DNA of 64,000 nucleotides from Planctomycetaceae bacterium (GTDB lineage Bacteria > Planctomycetota > Planctomycetia > Pirellulales > Pirellulaceae), in the NCBI GenBank assembly GCA_002717145.1, contig PBCP01000001.1, positions 79,458 through 143,457 of the forward strand, written 5' to 3'. The notes under the pieces were generated by a model. It did no database searches and was not told the origin of the DNA. It saw only the letters and a program-made list of their open reading frames with translations. Positions 43,726-53,653 of the stretch are shown piece by piece (position 1 is the first letter of the stretch; every line of letters starts with the position of its first letter). A program made the translations under genes and the position numbers.

Positions 43726-45165
43726 TTAAGCAAGCAGCTTCGTGATGACCTTACTTTGATCGGTTTCAATCAGCTTGCGGTTCTGACCGTTATGTTCAAA
43801 ATACAGCTGTTCAGGATCAAGGCCGAACAAATGAAATAGCGTGTGATGATAATCATAGTGGTTCACAATATCCTCCACCGCTTTATGGCTAAATTCATCC
43901 GTGGCACCGTGAACATAGCCACCTTTGAATCCTCCGCCAGCAACCCACTGACTGAACCCATACGTATTATGGTCTCGGCCAACATTTTGCCGACCGGTGT
44001 CATTTTGGATAACCGGCAGACGGCCCATTTCACCACCCCAGTGAACAATTGTCTCGTCTAGTAGGCCTCGACGTTTTAAATCTGTTACCAGAGCTGCCGA
44101 GGGTTGATCGACTTTTTCGCAGGCATTTGGCAGTGACTTAAGGATCGACCCATGATGATCCCAAAACTGATTCTGAGTGAACACCTGAACAAATCGAACT
44201 CCGCGTTCAATCATACGCCGCGCGATGAGACAACGCGTTCCAAAGTCTTTGGTCGCCGGTTTGTCGATGCCGTATAGTTTCTTAGTTTCTTCGGTTTCGC
44301 CGCTTAGATCCATGGCTTCTACCGCGGCCGTCTGCATCCTCGCAGCCAATTCATACATGTCGATACGAGCCTGGTAATCAAACTCGCCGGGCTTTCTTTC
44401 GAGATCCTCCTGATTCAGTTTCTGCAGAAAGGAAAGCAATTCTTTCTGCGGTGCTCCTTCTAATCTGGCTGGGGGAGTCAGATTCAGGATCCGAGGTTCT
44501 GTTGGTCGGATGACCGTTCCCTGATAAATCGATGGCAAGTATCCGTTGTGCCAATTGCCGACGCCGTCCACTGGCAATTGTCCGGGATCAATCAACGCCA
44601 TATAAGGAGGCAAACTACTGGTCTGTCCACCCAGGCCATATGTCAACCAACTCCCCAGCACCGGATGCATCGCTGCGGTTGTACCGCTATTCATGGCGCG
44701 GATGCTTTGGCCATGATTGTTGACACCTGTATGCATTGATCGAATCAACGTGATGTCATCGGCAATCGAGCCCATATGGGGAACCAATTCGGACATCTCC
44801 ATACCACACTCCCCATGCGCCCGGAACTTCCAGGGTGGAGCCATAATCTTGGAGCTTGCCTGAGCCGCATTGTCGTATTTGATGTCACCCGGGAATGTTT
44901 CCCCGTCCCGTTTCATCAATTCTTCTTTAGGATCAAACATATCGATCTGACTAGGGCCGCCCTGCATCCAAAGCGAGATCATGGCTCGAGCTCTGGCGGG
45001 CTTCTTCGCAGGTTTTTCAACCGTATTGAAACTTTTACCAACCAAATCCGGTTTCGCCGGATTAGCCAGCAACCGCCTGTCTTTTAGATTGATCGCCGCA
45101 AGCAGCCCCGCCAGCCCCATAGAAGCTGAAGAGAGAATTTCTCGTCGACTCTTGTTCATATCCAT
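43726..45165 (-). CDS. DUF1501 protein, exported (GRDHN type)
   Basis: 479 residues. Twin-arginine-like signal (KSRREILSSASMGLAGLLAA), ISLWMQGGPSQIDMFDPKEE, HWGGEMGRLP, then VGRDHNTYGFSQWVAGGGFKGG. Starts 10 bases after the stop of the cytochrome/DUF1549/DUF1553 gene at 45176, forming a class A pair. A CCCC/GGGG hairpin (43710-43723) sits directly after the stop codon, but without a T-tract it is only a weak candidate terminator. Confidence 0.93.
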   Translation of the reverse strand: MDMNKSRREILSSASMGLAGLLAAINLKDRRLLANPAKPDLVGKSFNTVEKPAKKPARARAMISLWMQGGPSQIDMFDPKEELMKRDGETFPGDIKYDNAAQASSKIMAPPWKFRAHGECGMEMSELVPHMGSIADDITLIRSMHTGVNNHGQSIRAMNSGTTAAMHPVLGSWLTYGLGGQTSSLPPYMALIDPGQLPVDGVGNWHNGYLPSIYQGTVIRPTEPRILNLTPPARLEGAPQKELLSFLQKLNQEDLERKPGEFDYQARIDMYELAARMQTAAVEAMDLSGETEETKKLYGIDKPATKDFGTRCLIARRMIERGVRFVQVFTQNQFWDHHGSILKSLPNACEKVDQPSAALVTDLKRRGLLDETIVHWGGEMGRLPVIQNDTGRQNVGRDHNTYGFSQWVAGGGFKGGYVHGATDEFSHKAVEDIVNHYDYHHTLFHLFGLDPEQLYFEHNGQNRKLIETDQSKVITKLLA

Positions 45166-45175
45166 CTTCGGAAAC

Positions 45176-47776
45176 CTATTCGATGTAGAGGAATCGATTA
45201 CTGCTGATCAATGCCTGACAGAAGGTAGCAACTGCATCGACGATGGGGTCATCATTCAGTTTTTTTGCCTCATATTCTTTGGTCAGCAATGCCTGCATCT
45301 GTGTTACAAATTCGACCGCTTCGCGTTTTTTATCTTCCGAGATTTCCTGACTGAACGCCAGCTGCCATCCGTGGGAAACCTGAGTTTCAATGTCCTGGCT
45401 TAGATTTGTTAATCGAACAGCAAAGAATCGCGCCTGTGCTGTTACAAAATCGCTATTGAGTAACTCAAGTGATTGAGTCGGCACGGTGGAAGATGGGCGC
45501 TTGGTGCAGTTAGGAGCCAGTTCCGGTAGATCAAAGGGTTCAAGCACTGCCAAAGGCCTGCTCCTTCTTACCTGAATATACAAGCTTCTCCTGTATTGCT
45601 GGCCTTCCATATCGATTACCGGTCCGGGACGTCCGGCATTGAGATTCTCTTTCCCAATAACCCACTGGCCGGTTCGGTCCGCCATCACCGGCACTGCTTT
45701 TCCAGCCATCTGCTGATCAAGCATTCCGGAAACCGAAAGAATCGTGTCTCGAACCACTTCTGATTCCATGCGGCGAACAGGCATCGACCAAAGCAAACGT
45801 TTTTGTCGATCTACTTCATTTCCCTGATCATTCCGTGTTGAAGTTTGCTGATAAGCTGTCGAAGTCATGATTAGTCGATTGATATGTTTTATATCCCAGC
45901 CACTTTGCACAAACTCATCGGCAAGCCAATCAAGCAATTCAGGGTGTGTCGGTCGTCCACCCAAAAATCCAAAGTCACCTGGCGTATCTACAATTCCGAC
46001 GCCAAAATGATGTGACCAAATACGATTTACCATGACTCGTGCCACCAATGGGTGCTCGCCACTAGTCAACAGATTTGCAAAAGCGAGTCGTCTTCCCGTC
46101 GTACCGAGCGATTCCTGATTGGACGGGATGTCGCCAACTGCCAGTCCACTTAGGACGGACAATTCACCCGGCTCCACAGGATCCAATGGGCTGTCAAAGT
46201 TGCCGCGGGAAAAGACATAAGTGATTGGTGGTTCAGTTGCCGGCTCGGTCAACGCTCGCAAGAATTCTTCCGGCTTTAACTGTTCCCGTAACTTCGTCTG
46301 TCGTTCCGTGTAGGTCTTCAAATCGTCAGAAGCCGGGCGATCAAACAGATAAAGGTTTCCGGGAGTCACCACGGTACTGGGATATTTTTTGATAAGAGCC
46401 TTTTGCTCCTCCGAGCGATCTTTTTCCGCAATCGCATGTGCATCACGCACCGACTGTTGAATATCTTCCGGCAGTTTGGCAATCTCTTTTTCAAAGGTGG
46501 CGTCGATATATTCCTGCTGCTTCTTTACGCGCTCTGCTTCGATCTCCTTGATCTTTGCTTCGGTCGTGGCTTTCGTATCCCGATCTGCTTTAGTGTAGAG
46601 CGAAATCAGTCGATTTTGAGGAGCGATCCAGGATTTCCAGTTGAGTGCCGGTTCAAAAATAGCACGGATGCGATAATAGTCTTTTTGTGAAATGGGATCG
46701 TAACGATGGTTGTGACATTGGGCACATCCAACCGTTAGTCCGGTGAGCGACGTTGTCACCATCTTCAAGGTTTCACTGACAACTGCATTTCGACCTTCAT
46801 CGTGTCCCGTGCCAGAACCTGTTCCGTCAGCCACCATTCTTAGATAGCCGGTACCGGTTAATAACTCTACTTGCTCGGGAGTTAAATCTGCAACGTCACC
46901 ATTAATCAATTCATCGCCCGCTAACTGCTCCCGAACAAACTGATCGTATGGCTTACCCTGGTTGAACGAACTCACTACATAGTCTCGATAGAAAAATGCC
47001 CAGGGTCTTTCGACGTCGGCATCGGCCTGACCTTCTGAATCAGCATAACCAGCAGCGTCCAGCCAATGTCGTCCCCAACGCTCGCCGTATAAAGGCGAGG
47101 CAAGCAATTGATCAATCAGAGCTTCATAAGCGGAGGGATCATCGTTTGCTAAAAACTTCTGCACAGCCTGTGGGGTAGGTGGTAACCCAGTCAAGTCAAG
47201 GTAAGCTCGCCGTATCAATACTTCACGGTCAGCACGCGACGAGTAAGTAAGCCCAGCCTCCTGAAGTCTCGCTAACAGGAATATATCAATGGGATTGGCT
47301 GCCGATTGAGCATTGGCTACCTGAGGCAACGAGGGTCTCACAACCGGCTTGAAAGACCAGAATTGCCGCTCCTGTTCGGTTATATAAAAACCTCTGTCAA
47401 TCGTGGCCGGCTCCACGCCTTCGATCGGAGCACCACTGGCGATCCAGTTGACGATCGTCGTGATCTCTTCGTCAGCAGGACGGACGGCAACATCTTCTGG
47501 CGGCATCAATCCACTGGTCAGGTAATCCACCAGTAAACTCTGATCAGGCTGACTTTCGATGAAGGCCGGTCCGGAATCACCCCCACTAAGCATGAAGCGT
47601 TTAAGTCGCAGATCAAGTCCACCGCCCAGCTCTTCTTCCTCGCCATGACAGTGAAAACAATGCGCCTTCAGGATCGGCCGTACATCTTTCTCAAACGAGA
47701 CGGCACCCGCAGCAAACAGATGGGAAGCACTTGCCAGGAAGGATGCAAGGCATATTAAAAGGTGTGAAGGATTCAT
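45176..47776 (-). CDS. PSCyt1-DUF1549-DUF1553 cytochrome protein
   Basis: 866 residues, signal peptide (LLICLASFLASASHLFAA). PSCyt1 has the heme motif CFHCH at residues 40-44. DUF1549 contains the second motif CAQCHNHRYDP and is followed by a charged helical linker. DUF1553 (LVARVMVNRIWSHHFGVG) ends with ELAPNCTKRPSSTVPTQSLE and the usual tail. It is the plain version of the architecture at 12605, without the extra beta block. First gene of a two-gene operon with the DUF1501 gene. Divergent from the orphan membrane protein at 47949, with 172 bases between. Confidence 0.94.
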   Translation of the reverse strand: MNPSHLLICLASFLASASHLFAAGAVSFEKDVRPILKAHCFHCHGEEEELGGGLDLRLKRFMLSGGDSGPAFIESQPDQSLLVDYLTSGLMPPEDVAVRPADEEITTIVNWIASGAPIEGVEPATIDRGFYITEQERQFWSFKPVVRPSLPQVANAQSAANPIDIFLLARLQEAGLTYSSRADREVLIRRAYLDLTGLPPTPQAVQKFLANDDPSAYEALIDQLLASPLYGERWGRHWLDAAGYADSEGQADADVERPWAFFYRDYVVSSFNQGKPYDQFVREQLAGDELINGDVADLTPEQVELLTGTGYLRMVADGTGSGTGHDEGRNAVVSETLKMVTTSLTGLTVGCAQCHNHRYDPISQKDYYRIRAIFEPALNWKSWIAPQNRLISLYTKADRDTKATTEAKIKEIEAERVKKQQEYIDATFEKEIAKLPEDIQQSVRDAHAIAEKDRSEEQKALIKKYPSTVVTPGNLYLFDRPASDDLKTYTERQTKLREQLKPEEFLRALTEPATEPPITYVFSRGNFDSPLDPVEPGELSVLSGLAVGDIPSNQESLGTTGRRLAFANLLTSGEHPLVARVMVNRIWSHHFGVGIVDTPGDFGFLGGRPTHPELLDWLADEFVQSGWDIKHINRLIMTSTAYQQTSTRNDQGNEVDRQKRLLWSMPVRRMESEVVRDTILSVSGMLDQQMAGKAVPVMADRTGQWVIGKENLNAGRPGPVIDMEGQQYRRSLYIQVRRSRPLAVLEPFDLPELAPNCTKRPSSTVPTQSLELLNSDFVTAQARFFAVRLTNLSQDIETQVSHGWQLAFSQEISEDKKREAVEFVTQMQALLTKEYEAKKLNDDPIVDAVATFCQALISSNRFLYIE

Positions 47777-47948
47777 ACCCTTATCTTAACGTGAATTGAC
47801 TGTAACTTTGAGGTTAATTGTGTGTTGGCAGTGCAAATCTATTACATCCTCCCCAGTTTTGTCGTGTATTTAACGATAGATCGACGTCTCCCTTTAACCG
47901 ATACTTATTTAGGGAACCAGTCATATTTAGAACCAAAAGCGACCTTCA

Positions 47949-48710
47949 GTGACCAGCCGCATCCTTTACTACTTGTCGATAACACTTTTTGTCTTTGGAA
48001 TATTCACCTATCCATTTACACAAAATGTCCTAGGTAGCTTCGGGCTTTGCATCACACTGGGAACACTTGCTGCACTTGTTTCACTTGCTGAACCTGATAT
48101 TGATCGCACTCGACGAGACGCCGTCATTGCCCTTTGTATAAGTGTTGTCGGGGCTGTGGCACTGAGTATTGTCGCGCCGCTATTGATCGTACTCTGGTGG
48201 GGGCCTGTCATTCTAATGCTGGAAACGATTGCTGTTGTTTCTCTCATCAGACGACATCGTAAAAATCTCGAAGCCCTAGATCCCTCTAATCAACCAGCAG
48301 TAGAAGAGGTCATCGACTTTCAACCTTTTAATGCCGGACAGGCAATTCCATATACCCAGGAGCAATTTCAGGCCAAAGTTGATCAGGCACAGAGCTATGG
48401 ATTTGTCATTGTCATCATTACGCTGCTTTCTGCTGGACTGGGGCTTGCCGGCGGCCTAGCCTATGAATGGTTTGTCGAGCCGACAGACTATAAAAGTCAA
48501 ATCGCCACTGCCGATGGAGATTGCGCACAGGATTGCATATTAGATGAGATCAAATCCGCATGCAGTTGTCTCTGTGTAGGTATAGAAGCAACAGGAGCAG
48601 CATTCTATGCATCCGCGAAGGGTGCGATGATTGGTGCCGGAATAGGACTGGCCATTTCAGGCGCATTCCTCGTAGTACGGCTTACCGGAGCACCAGCAGC
48701 ACAGAACTAA
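47949..48710 (+). CDS. multi-pass membrane protein of unknown family with cysteine cluster
   Basis: 253 residues from GTG 47949; no family recognised. Hydrophobic segments lie at about 5-45 (two), 58-100 (two), 150-172 and 212-245. The last is glycine-rich (GAMIGAGIGLAISGAFLV) and could be a glycine-zipper-type helix. Before it lies a cluster of five cysteines in 18 residues (Cys 192, 196, 205, 207, 209; CAQDCILDEIKSACSCLC). A disulfide-bonded or metal-bound extracytoplasmic loop is possible but unproven. It is the only plus-strand gene in the right four fifths of the window, and has no Shine-Dalgarno sequence. Confidence 0.65.
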   Translation: MTSRILYYLSITLFVFGIFTYPFTQNVLGSFGLCITLGTLAALVSLAEPDIDRTRRDAVIALCISVVGAVALSIVAPLLIVLWWGPVILMLETIAVVSLIRRHRKNLEALDPSNQPAVEEVIDFQPFNAGQAIPYTQEQFQAKVDQAQSYGFVIVIITLLSAGLGLAGGLAYEWFVEPTDYKSQIATADGDCAQDCILDEIKSACSCLCVGIEATGAAFYASAKGAMIGAGIGLAISGAFLVVRLTGAPAAQN

Positions 48711-48750
48711 GGACGCCTTTATTCTTTCTGAAGGATTATCCGGTTACCTC

Positions 48751-48782
48751 TTAACCACAAAGTCCCCAGCGCTGAGGGTTAA
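48751..48782. terminator. possible bidirectional terminator between convergent genes
   Basis: TTAACC and GGTTAA form a 6-bp outer stem in the 92-base gap between the stop codons at 48710 and 48803; the interior contains CAGCGCTG, self-complementary. No clear T-tract on either strand. Confidence 0.3.
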
Positions 48783-48802
48783 TCAAAGTACAAGTACTTC
48801 AT

Positions 48803-50137
48803 CTAAACCTGAACGCCCAGAAGTTCACCGGTACTGTCGTTAAATGACGGAGTATTCACTCCCATCTTATTTAGCATTGTGACAAACAGATTTGACATTG
48901 GCACGTCATTTGACACTCTCAAATATTGATTGTGCCTCAAGCCCAGTTTATTACCACCGGCAAACACCAGTGGATAGTTACTGTTGTTGTGCGTCGTACT
49001 ATTGCTACTACCGTAGAGCACCATCGTGCGGTCTAGCAACGTGCCGTCACCTTCCTGAGTTGCCTGCAGACGTGCCAGAAAATAGGTCAACTGCTCAACC
49101 ATGAACTTATCCCATTCACCAAGAGCGACAGCACCTTCCGGCTTGTTCCAGCCATGAGCAAGCGAATGCAGATTGGCTTTAAATCCTTCTCGGAACGGGA
49201 AGGGACCGGCGACACTCGAAGCGTCAGCCATGCTGGCGATCTGATAGGTCGCAACTCGGGTCGAGTCTGTCTTAAATGCCAACCACATCAAATCATACAT
49301 TGTTCGCATGTATTCTTTGGGTGCTTCTGTATCTGCATCCAATTTCAAGACATCTCGCTCTTCGTCGGTCAGCGATGGTAATGGGATATCAAGCCACTTC
49401 TGAGTGTTTTTAACGCGTTGTTCGATCTGTCGAACTGACGACAAATACTCGTCCAGTTTTTCCTGGTCTCGGCGGCCCAATCGGCGCCGCAGTGAATTGG
49501 AGTCTTCCAAAACCAAATCAAGCATGCTACTGGCACTACGCAAACGACGATGATTGCGTTGTAAATCTGCATCAGCCGAGCCAAACATCCGGTTAAATAT
49601 CATTTCCGGCTGATTCAAGGCCGGGACCGGACGACCTTTATCGTCATAGCTTAAGGTACTAGACCTCGTCGGTTCACCGACCCCTCCGTCTGTACTCATG
49701 GTCAGGGATGAAAATCGTGTTTGGCTACCAATTGCATTAGCTGCCACCTGATCGACGGACACCGTATTGTGTAGCAATTTCTTGTCAAACAGAGCACCTG
49801 TCAGAAAAGTATCTCCCGTATCATGGCCGCCCATCCGGCGACCATTAGGATGAGACATCCCACCAATCACCGTCACAGACTTACGCACGGATTCCAAAGA
49901 CTTCAAGCTCTCGTTAAAAGTGAATTCCTTCCCTTCGCCATCCGGGAACCAACGCCACTTATGCAGATCGCTACCTTCTTTTGGAAGGCTGATTCCAAAC
50001 GGAAAATACATAGCACACATACGTGCGGGCAAGTCAGCCGCCACCGCTTGTTCACCCATGGCTTCCAGATAGGGGAGTGCCATGGACACACCGCTTCCGA
50101 GCAGGAAGGTACGACGATCTAGGTGCCACGATTTCAT
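48803..50137 (-). CDS. DUF1552 protein, Tat-exported
   Basis: About 444 residues. Twin-arginine signal (LDRRTFLLGSGVSMALPYLE). DUF1552 features: CAMYFPFGISLPKEG, GGMSHPNGRRMGGHDTGDTF, SVDQVAANAIGSQTRFSSL and TMVLYGSSNSTTHNNSNYPLV. The family role is unknown. It is usually paired with a DUF1587/DUF1592 protein, as here (gene at 50242, upstream on the same strand). The ATG at 50137 has GAGG 8 bases upstream; the longer frame starts with TTG at 50176. Confidence 0.92.
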   Translation of the reverse strand: MKSWHLDRRTFLLGSGVSMALPYLEAMGEQAVAADLPARMCAMYFPFGISLPKEGSDLHKWRWFPDGEGKEFTFNESLKSLESVRKSVTVIGGMSHPNGRRMGGHDTGDTFLTGALFDKKLLHNTVSVDQVAANAIGSQTRFSSLTMSTDGGVGEPTRSSTLSYDDKGRPVPALNQPEMIFNRMFGSADADLQRNHRRLRSASSMLDLVLEDSNSLRRRLGRRDQEKLDEYLSSVRQIEQRVKNTQKWLDIPLPSLTDEERDVLKLDADTEAPKEYMRTMYDLMWLAFKTDSTRVATYQIASMADASSVAGPFPFREGFKANLHSLAHGWNKPEGAVALGEWDKFMVEQLTYFLARLQATQEGDGTLLDRTMVLYGSSNSTTHNNSNYPLVFAGGNKLGLRHNQYLRVSNDVPMSNLFVTMLNKMGVNTPSFNDSTGELLGVQV

Positions 50138-50241
50138 AATATTAGCCTCAAGAGTCTTTTTCTTTATCAATGACAATTACTTACGTTACATAAATAATCT
50201 CAAATTTCAATTTTAACGTACAGGTGAATTGCTACCAACGA

Positions 50242-52632
50242 CTATTTAGTCAGGAATGCATCGCTGGCAACCAGGTTTTGGATCAGGGCCATAATGTGGT
50301 AGTCATCACGCGTAAACTCTTTCGTTAAATCGTCAATTAGATCCTCGTCACTTAACTCCAGGTTGCGACCCAATGCATAAACGGCCAATCTGGAAACAAA
50401 CGCTCTAGCAAAATCTTCGCTACGATTTTCAACGAGATATTTCTTCAAACTAACAACACCATCCAACTCTGTTCCGTTTGGCAAAGTGTCGATCGCCACC
50501 ACTGGCTTTTCGTGTACTTCTGTACGGAATAATCCTATGGCATCGAAGTTTTCCAAAGCAATGCCCCAGGGATCGATGCCGCGATGACACGATGCACACG
50601 ATTCTTTATTGCGATGAACTTCCAATTGCTCTCGAATCGTAAGTTTGGCAAAGTCTGGATTCGTTTCGTCCAGATCCGGGACATCCGGTGGAGGTGGAGC
50701 AGGGGGGTCATTTAATAATCGATCCCGCAACCAAACTGCCCGGCGAATAGGGTGTGAATCTTTACCCGTCGAACCTAGCATCAGCACACTCGACTGCCCC
50801 AGTAAACCACCACGAATCTCTTCAGTCATCGCTACCTGACGATATGCGTTGCCAATGACGCCCTCCACTCCATAGTGACGAGCCAAACGCTCGTTAAGCA
50901 TGGTGAAATCAGCATCCAGCATATTTAATGCGCTCAGATCATTTAGAATTAAATGCCTCAGAAAATGTCGGGTCTCCTGCAACATTTCTTCTTTAAGGTC
51001 CGCTTGGAAGCCTTGATAAGTTCCTGTATCAATGGCGATCTGCGCGGTATTTTCGAGCTTCAGCCATTGATCGGTAAACTGCTGGTAAAAACGCCAGCCC
51101 CTGTCATCCTGCAACATCCGTTGGACCTGTTCGGCTAACACTGTCGGCCGGGTCAACTGTCCTGATTCTGCCAAATCCAGCAATGCCTGATCGGGCATGG
51201 TACTCCAAAGGAAATAGGAAAGCCGCGAAGCCAGTTCCCAATCGGAAAGGTCTCGTTTCTTATCCTGAGCCGGCTCTACAAGATACAAAAAGGGTGGGCT
51301 AATCAACGCCATAGCTAGCGTCTCCTTCATTGCCTCTTCAAAGCTTGGAAAATCTGCGCGAATCGACAAATAGAAATCCACAAATCGCTGAATTTCGTCC
51401 TTCGTGGCCGGCCTGCGAAATGCTCGTTTCAGAAATCGCTCCAAGACCAGTGCAACATATCCCTGCTCATCAAATTGACGCATGTCAGATTCAAACAGAA
51501 TCTCACGATGCCGTTTGGGTGGCCATTGGTCGAAAACCGGCCCTTTAAAGGTCACTTTCTCTATATGTATTACTGGGTAACCGTCTTCGGCGGGATACCC
51601 TTTCTTCTTTTTACCGTCGCGATCAAGCTGCACTTCTTTCGGCTTGCCCGCTCCGTCGTCGTACTGATTCAATACGCGAACGACCAGACCCGGAAATTTA
51701 CCCTGACCCCGGACGGGAAGCGGATGATTCTCAACCCGACCGGTAAATTCATACGTCGTGGATTCCGGCTTTGTTATTTCAATGGTCTCGGTCACCTTCC
51801 AAATCTGTTCGGTGTCCGGCCGATAACCGACAGAAACCTCCATCAAAGGAGCACCCCTATCTTTAGGAATATCGGCGTGTGCCGTCACCGTTACCAAATA
51901 GTCACCTTCTTCCGGATAGGTATCCACCATCTTGCCGTAGAAACCCTGCCAGCGTCCCAGATAATTTGACACTTCATAATTGAACCATTTGTCACCAACA
52001 TTACTTTTCTCAAACGTATGCTCAAACACCTCGGGAGCATCACCTGTGACAATCACTCGGTCGAGCGCTCTGCGAGCAGCATCCAAATAGTATTCGAGTT
52101 GGATCGCCGTCATTTGCAGTGACTGGCCATTATTCTTAAATCCATCCGGTGATGCGCCTTCACGAGGAAGGTCACGCGCATAGTCCATCTCAAGATCAAA
52201 CAGATCCCGCATCGTATTTTGATATTCTTCTCGATTCAGTCGACGCAAAACCACACGACCGCCAGTACTCTTGAGCTCCGCTTTCACCCGATCTATTTCA
52301 CCGCGAATCCAATGAACGAGAATACTTCGCTCCTTACTGGTCAATGGTTCACCATCTTCCGGAGGCATTTCACCTTTGTTGAGCACATGCATGGCTTCAT
52401 GCCAGGCCGTGGCAGCACCTCTATCGGCCAGAAAATCGGTGGACAGATTGTCTAAGCGTACATCTGCTTCCTGGACGTCTTCACCATGACAGACAAAACA
52501 CTTTGCTTGCAGAATAGGCAGCACAGAAGACTTAAACTTTTTGTTCCCGCCGGGTTTCTTCGCTTGAGCGACCGATATGCATATCAGCATCAGGCAGACA
52601 ACAATAGGCATAATTATCTTGAGGTTTTTCAT
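50242..52632 (-). CDS. PSCyt1/DUF1587/DUF1592/DUF1588/DUF1585 cytochrome protein
   Basis: 796 residues, signal peptide (IIMPIVVCLMLICISVAQA). Domains in order: PSCyt1 with CFVCH at residues 45-49; DUF1587 (about 125-190; RVVLRRLNREEYQNTMRDLF); a beta-rich middle region (about 200-370); DUF1592 (about 400-560; FLKRAFRRPATKDEIQRFV, LASRLSYFLWSTMPD); DUF1588 (about 580-680) with a second heme motif CASCHRG; and DUF1585 at the end. Typical length and order for the family. Two-gene operon with the DUF1552 gene. Probable periplasmic c-type cytochrome; the substrate is unknown. Confidence 0.93.
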   Translation of the reverse strand: MKNLKIIMPIVVCLMLICISVAQAKKPGGNKKFKSSVLPILQAKCFVCHGEDVQEADVRLDNLSTDFLADRGAATAWHEAMHVLNKGEMPPEDGEPLTSKERSILVHWIRGEIDRVKAELKSTGGRVVLRRLNREEYQNTMRDLFDLEMDYARDLPREGASPDGFKNNGQSLQMTAIQLEYYLDAARRALDRVIVTGDAPEVFEHTFEKSNVGDKWFNYEVSNYLGRWQGFYGKMVDTYPEEGDYLVTVTAHADIPKDRGAPLMEVSVGYRPDTEQIWKVTETIEITKPESTTYEFTGRVENHPLPVRGQGKFPGLVVRVLNQYDDGAGKPKEVQLDRDGKKKKGYPAEDGYPVIHIEKVTFKGPVFDQWPPKRHREILFESDMRQFDEQGYVALVLERFLKRAFRRPATKDEIQRFVDFYLSIRADFPSFEEAMKETLAMALISPPFLYLVEPAQDKKRDLSDWELASRLSYFLWSTMPDQALLDLAESGQLTRPTVLAEQVQRMLQDDRGWRFYQQFTDQWLKLENTAQIAIDTGTYQGFQADLKEEMLQETRHFLRHLILNDLSALNMLDADFTMLNERLARHYGVEGVIGNAYRQVAMTEEIRGGLLGQSSVLMLGSTGKDSHPIRRAVWLRDRLLNDPPAPPPPDVPDLDETNPDFAKLTIREQLEVHRNKESCASCHRGIDPWGIALENFDAIGLFRTEVHEKPVVAIDTLPNGTELDGVVSLKKYLVENRSEDFARAFVSRLAVYALGRNLELSDEDLIDDLTKEFTRDDYHIMALIQNLVASDAFLTK

Positions 52633-52700
52633 AACTGAATTTTAACCTCAAATTCGGGAATCATGGAATATCGGCCATCTAATGTATGTGTTGAATAAAA

Positions 52701-53621
52701 CTAAACATCACACCACTCGATTGCCTGGTGTAACCCGGCTACCGGATCACGCGTGGGTATAAACTCATGTCCCACATAACCGTCATACCCAATGTCCACC
52801 AGTGACCGCATGCAAGCCGGATAGTTAATTTCCTGATGGTCATCGAGTTCAGCGCGGCCCGGGTTGCCTGCGGTATGGATATGGCCAAGCCAGTCCTTAT
52901 GCTCGTGGATTCGCCGAATTACATCTCCATTCATGATGGAAACGTGATAGATATCAAATAGTAGTTTTAGATTGGGTGAACCAACTCGTTTCAGGATATC
53001 AATACAGTATTCAACATCGTCACCCTGATAACCGGGATGTCCCTTCATCGGATGTGTATCGTCACGTGTATTGAGGTGTTCCAGACAAATTGTCACTCCC
53101 GCTTTTTCTGCGTAACCAACAACCTCCTTGAAACCTTTGACACAATTGACCGCGCCTTCCTCTTTACTCAACCCTTCGTCATAGCCGGTAAAAGCGATGA
53201 CTTTTTTCCAACCAAACTGTTTACATTGATCAATCGACTTTTTGGTGGCCGCGATCACCATCTGATGGTAGTTCGGGTTGTTGAAGCCTTTCATGAACGG
53301 CGGGCCCCCAATATCTATTCCGGCGATGGCGCACTCTAAGCCGTTCTTTTTCAAGTCAGGATAAAATTTAGGATCCATCAACTCGACACTGGCACAACCC
53401 ATTTCCTTGGCGATTGGTATCAGTTCATCGGGACTCCAGTAGTCCTGGAAGCACCAGGCAACAATCGAGTGTTTAATGTTGCCATTCTTGGCAACTCGTC
53501 GAATCCGTTTACCCACGTTGATTTCCTTTTCCGTGTCTTCAGCCTGAACCTGTGCAGCGGCCAGTGCACTGCCAACCGCTGCTGTTGTTGAAAGCATCTG
53601 TCGTCGATTTAGTTTGCTCAT
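52701..53621 (-). CDS. Tat-exported TIM-barrel sugar isomerase/epimerase
   Basis: 306 residues. Twin-arginine signal (LNRRQMLSTTAAVGSALAAA) then an AP-endonuclease-2 type xylose-isomerase-like barrel: AKEMGCASVELMDP, ICLEHLNTRDD (the metal-binding Glu), KLLFDIYHVSIM (Asp, His), LGHIHTAGNPGRAELD, and GHEFIPTRD (final Glu). The set fits hydroxypyruvate isomerase-like enzymes and sugar epimerases. Second gene after the alpha/beta-hydrolase at 53654, 32 bases apart. Periplasmic location suggests action on extracellular sugar products. Confidence 0.9.
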   Translation of the reverse strand: MSKLNRRQMLSTTAAVGSALAAAQVQAEDTEKEINVGKRIRRVAKNGNIKHSIVAWCFQDYWSPDELIPIAKEMGCASVELMDPKFYPDLKKNGLECAIAGIDIGGPPFMKGFNNPNYHQMVIAATKKSIDQCKQFGWKKVIAFTGYDEGLSKEEGAVNCVKGFKEVVGYAEKAGVTICLEHLNTRDDTHPMKGHPGYQGDDVEYCIDILKRVGSPNLKLLFDIYHVSIMNGDVIRRIHEHKDWLGHIHTAGNPGRAELDDHQEINYPACMRSLVDIGYDGYVGHEFIPTRDPVAGLHQAIEWCDV

Positions 53622-53653
53622 CGTAATTCCAGCTCTCGTTCTTACATGTATTC

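Noticed and set aside
43705-43734. Terminator hairpin (CCCC/GGGG with outer TTGCT/AGCAA) after the DUF1501 gene at 43726.
   Set aside because: No T-tract follows on the minus strand and the outer arms overlap the coding end; not listed as a terminator.
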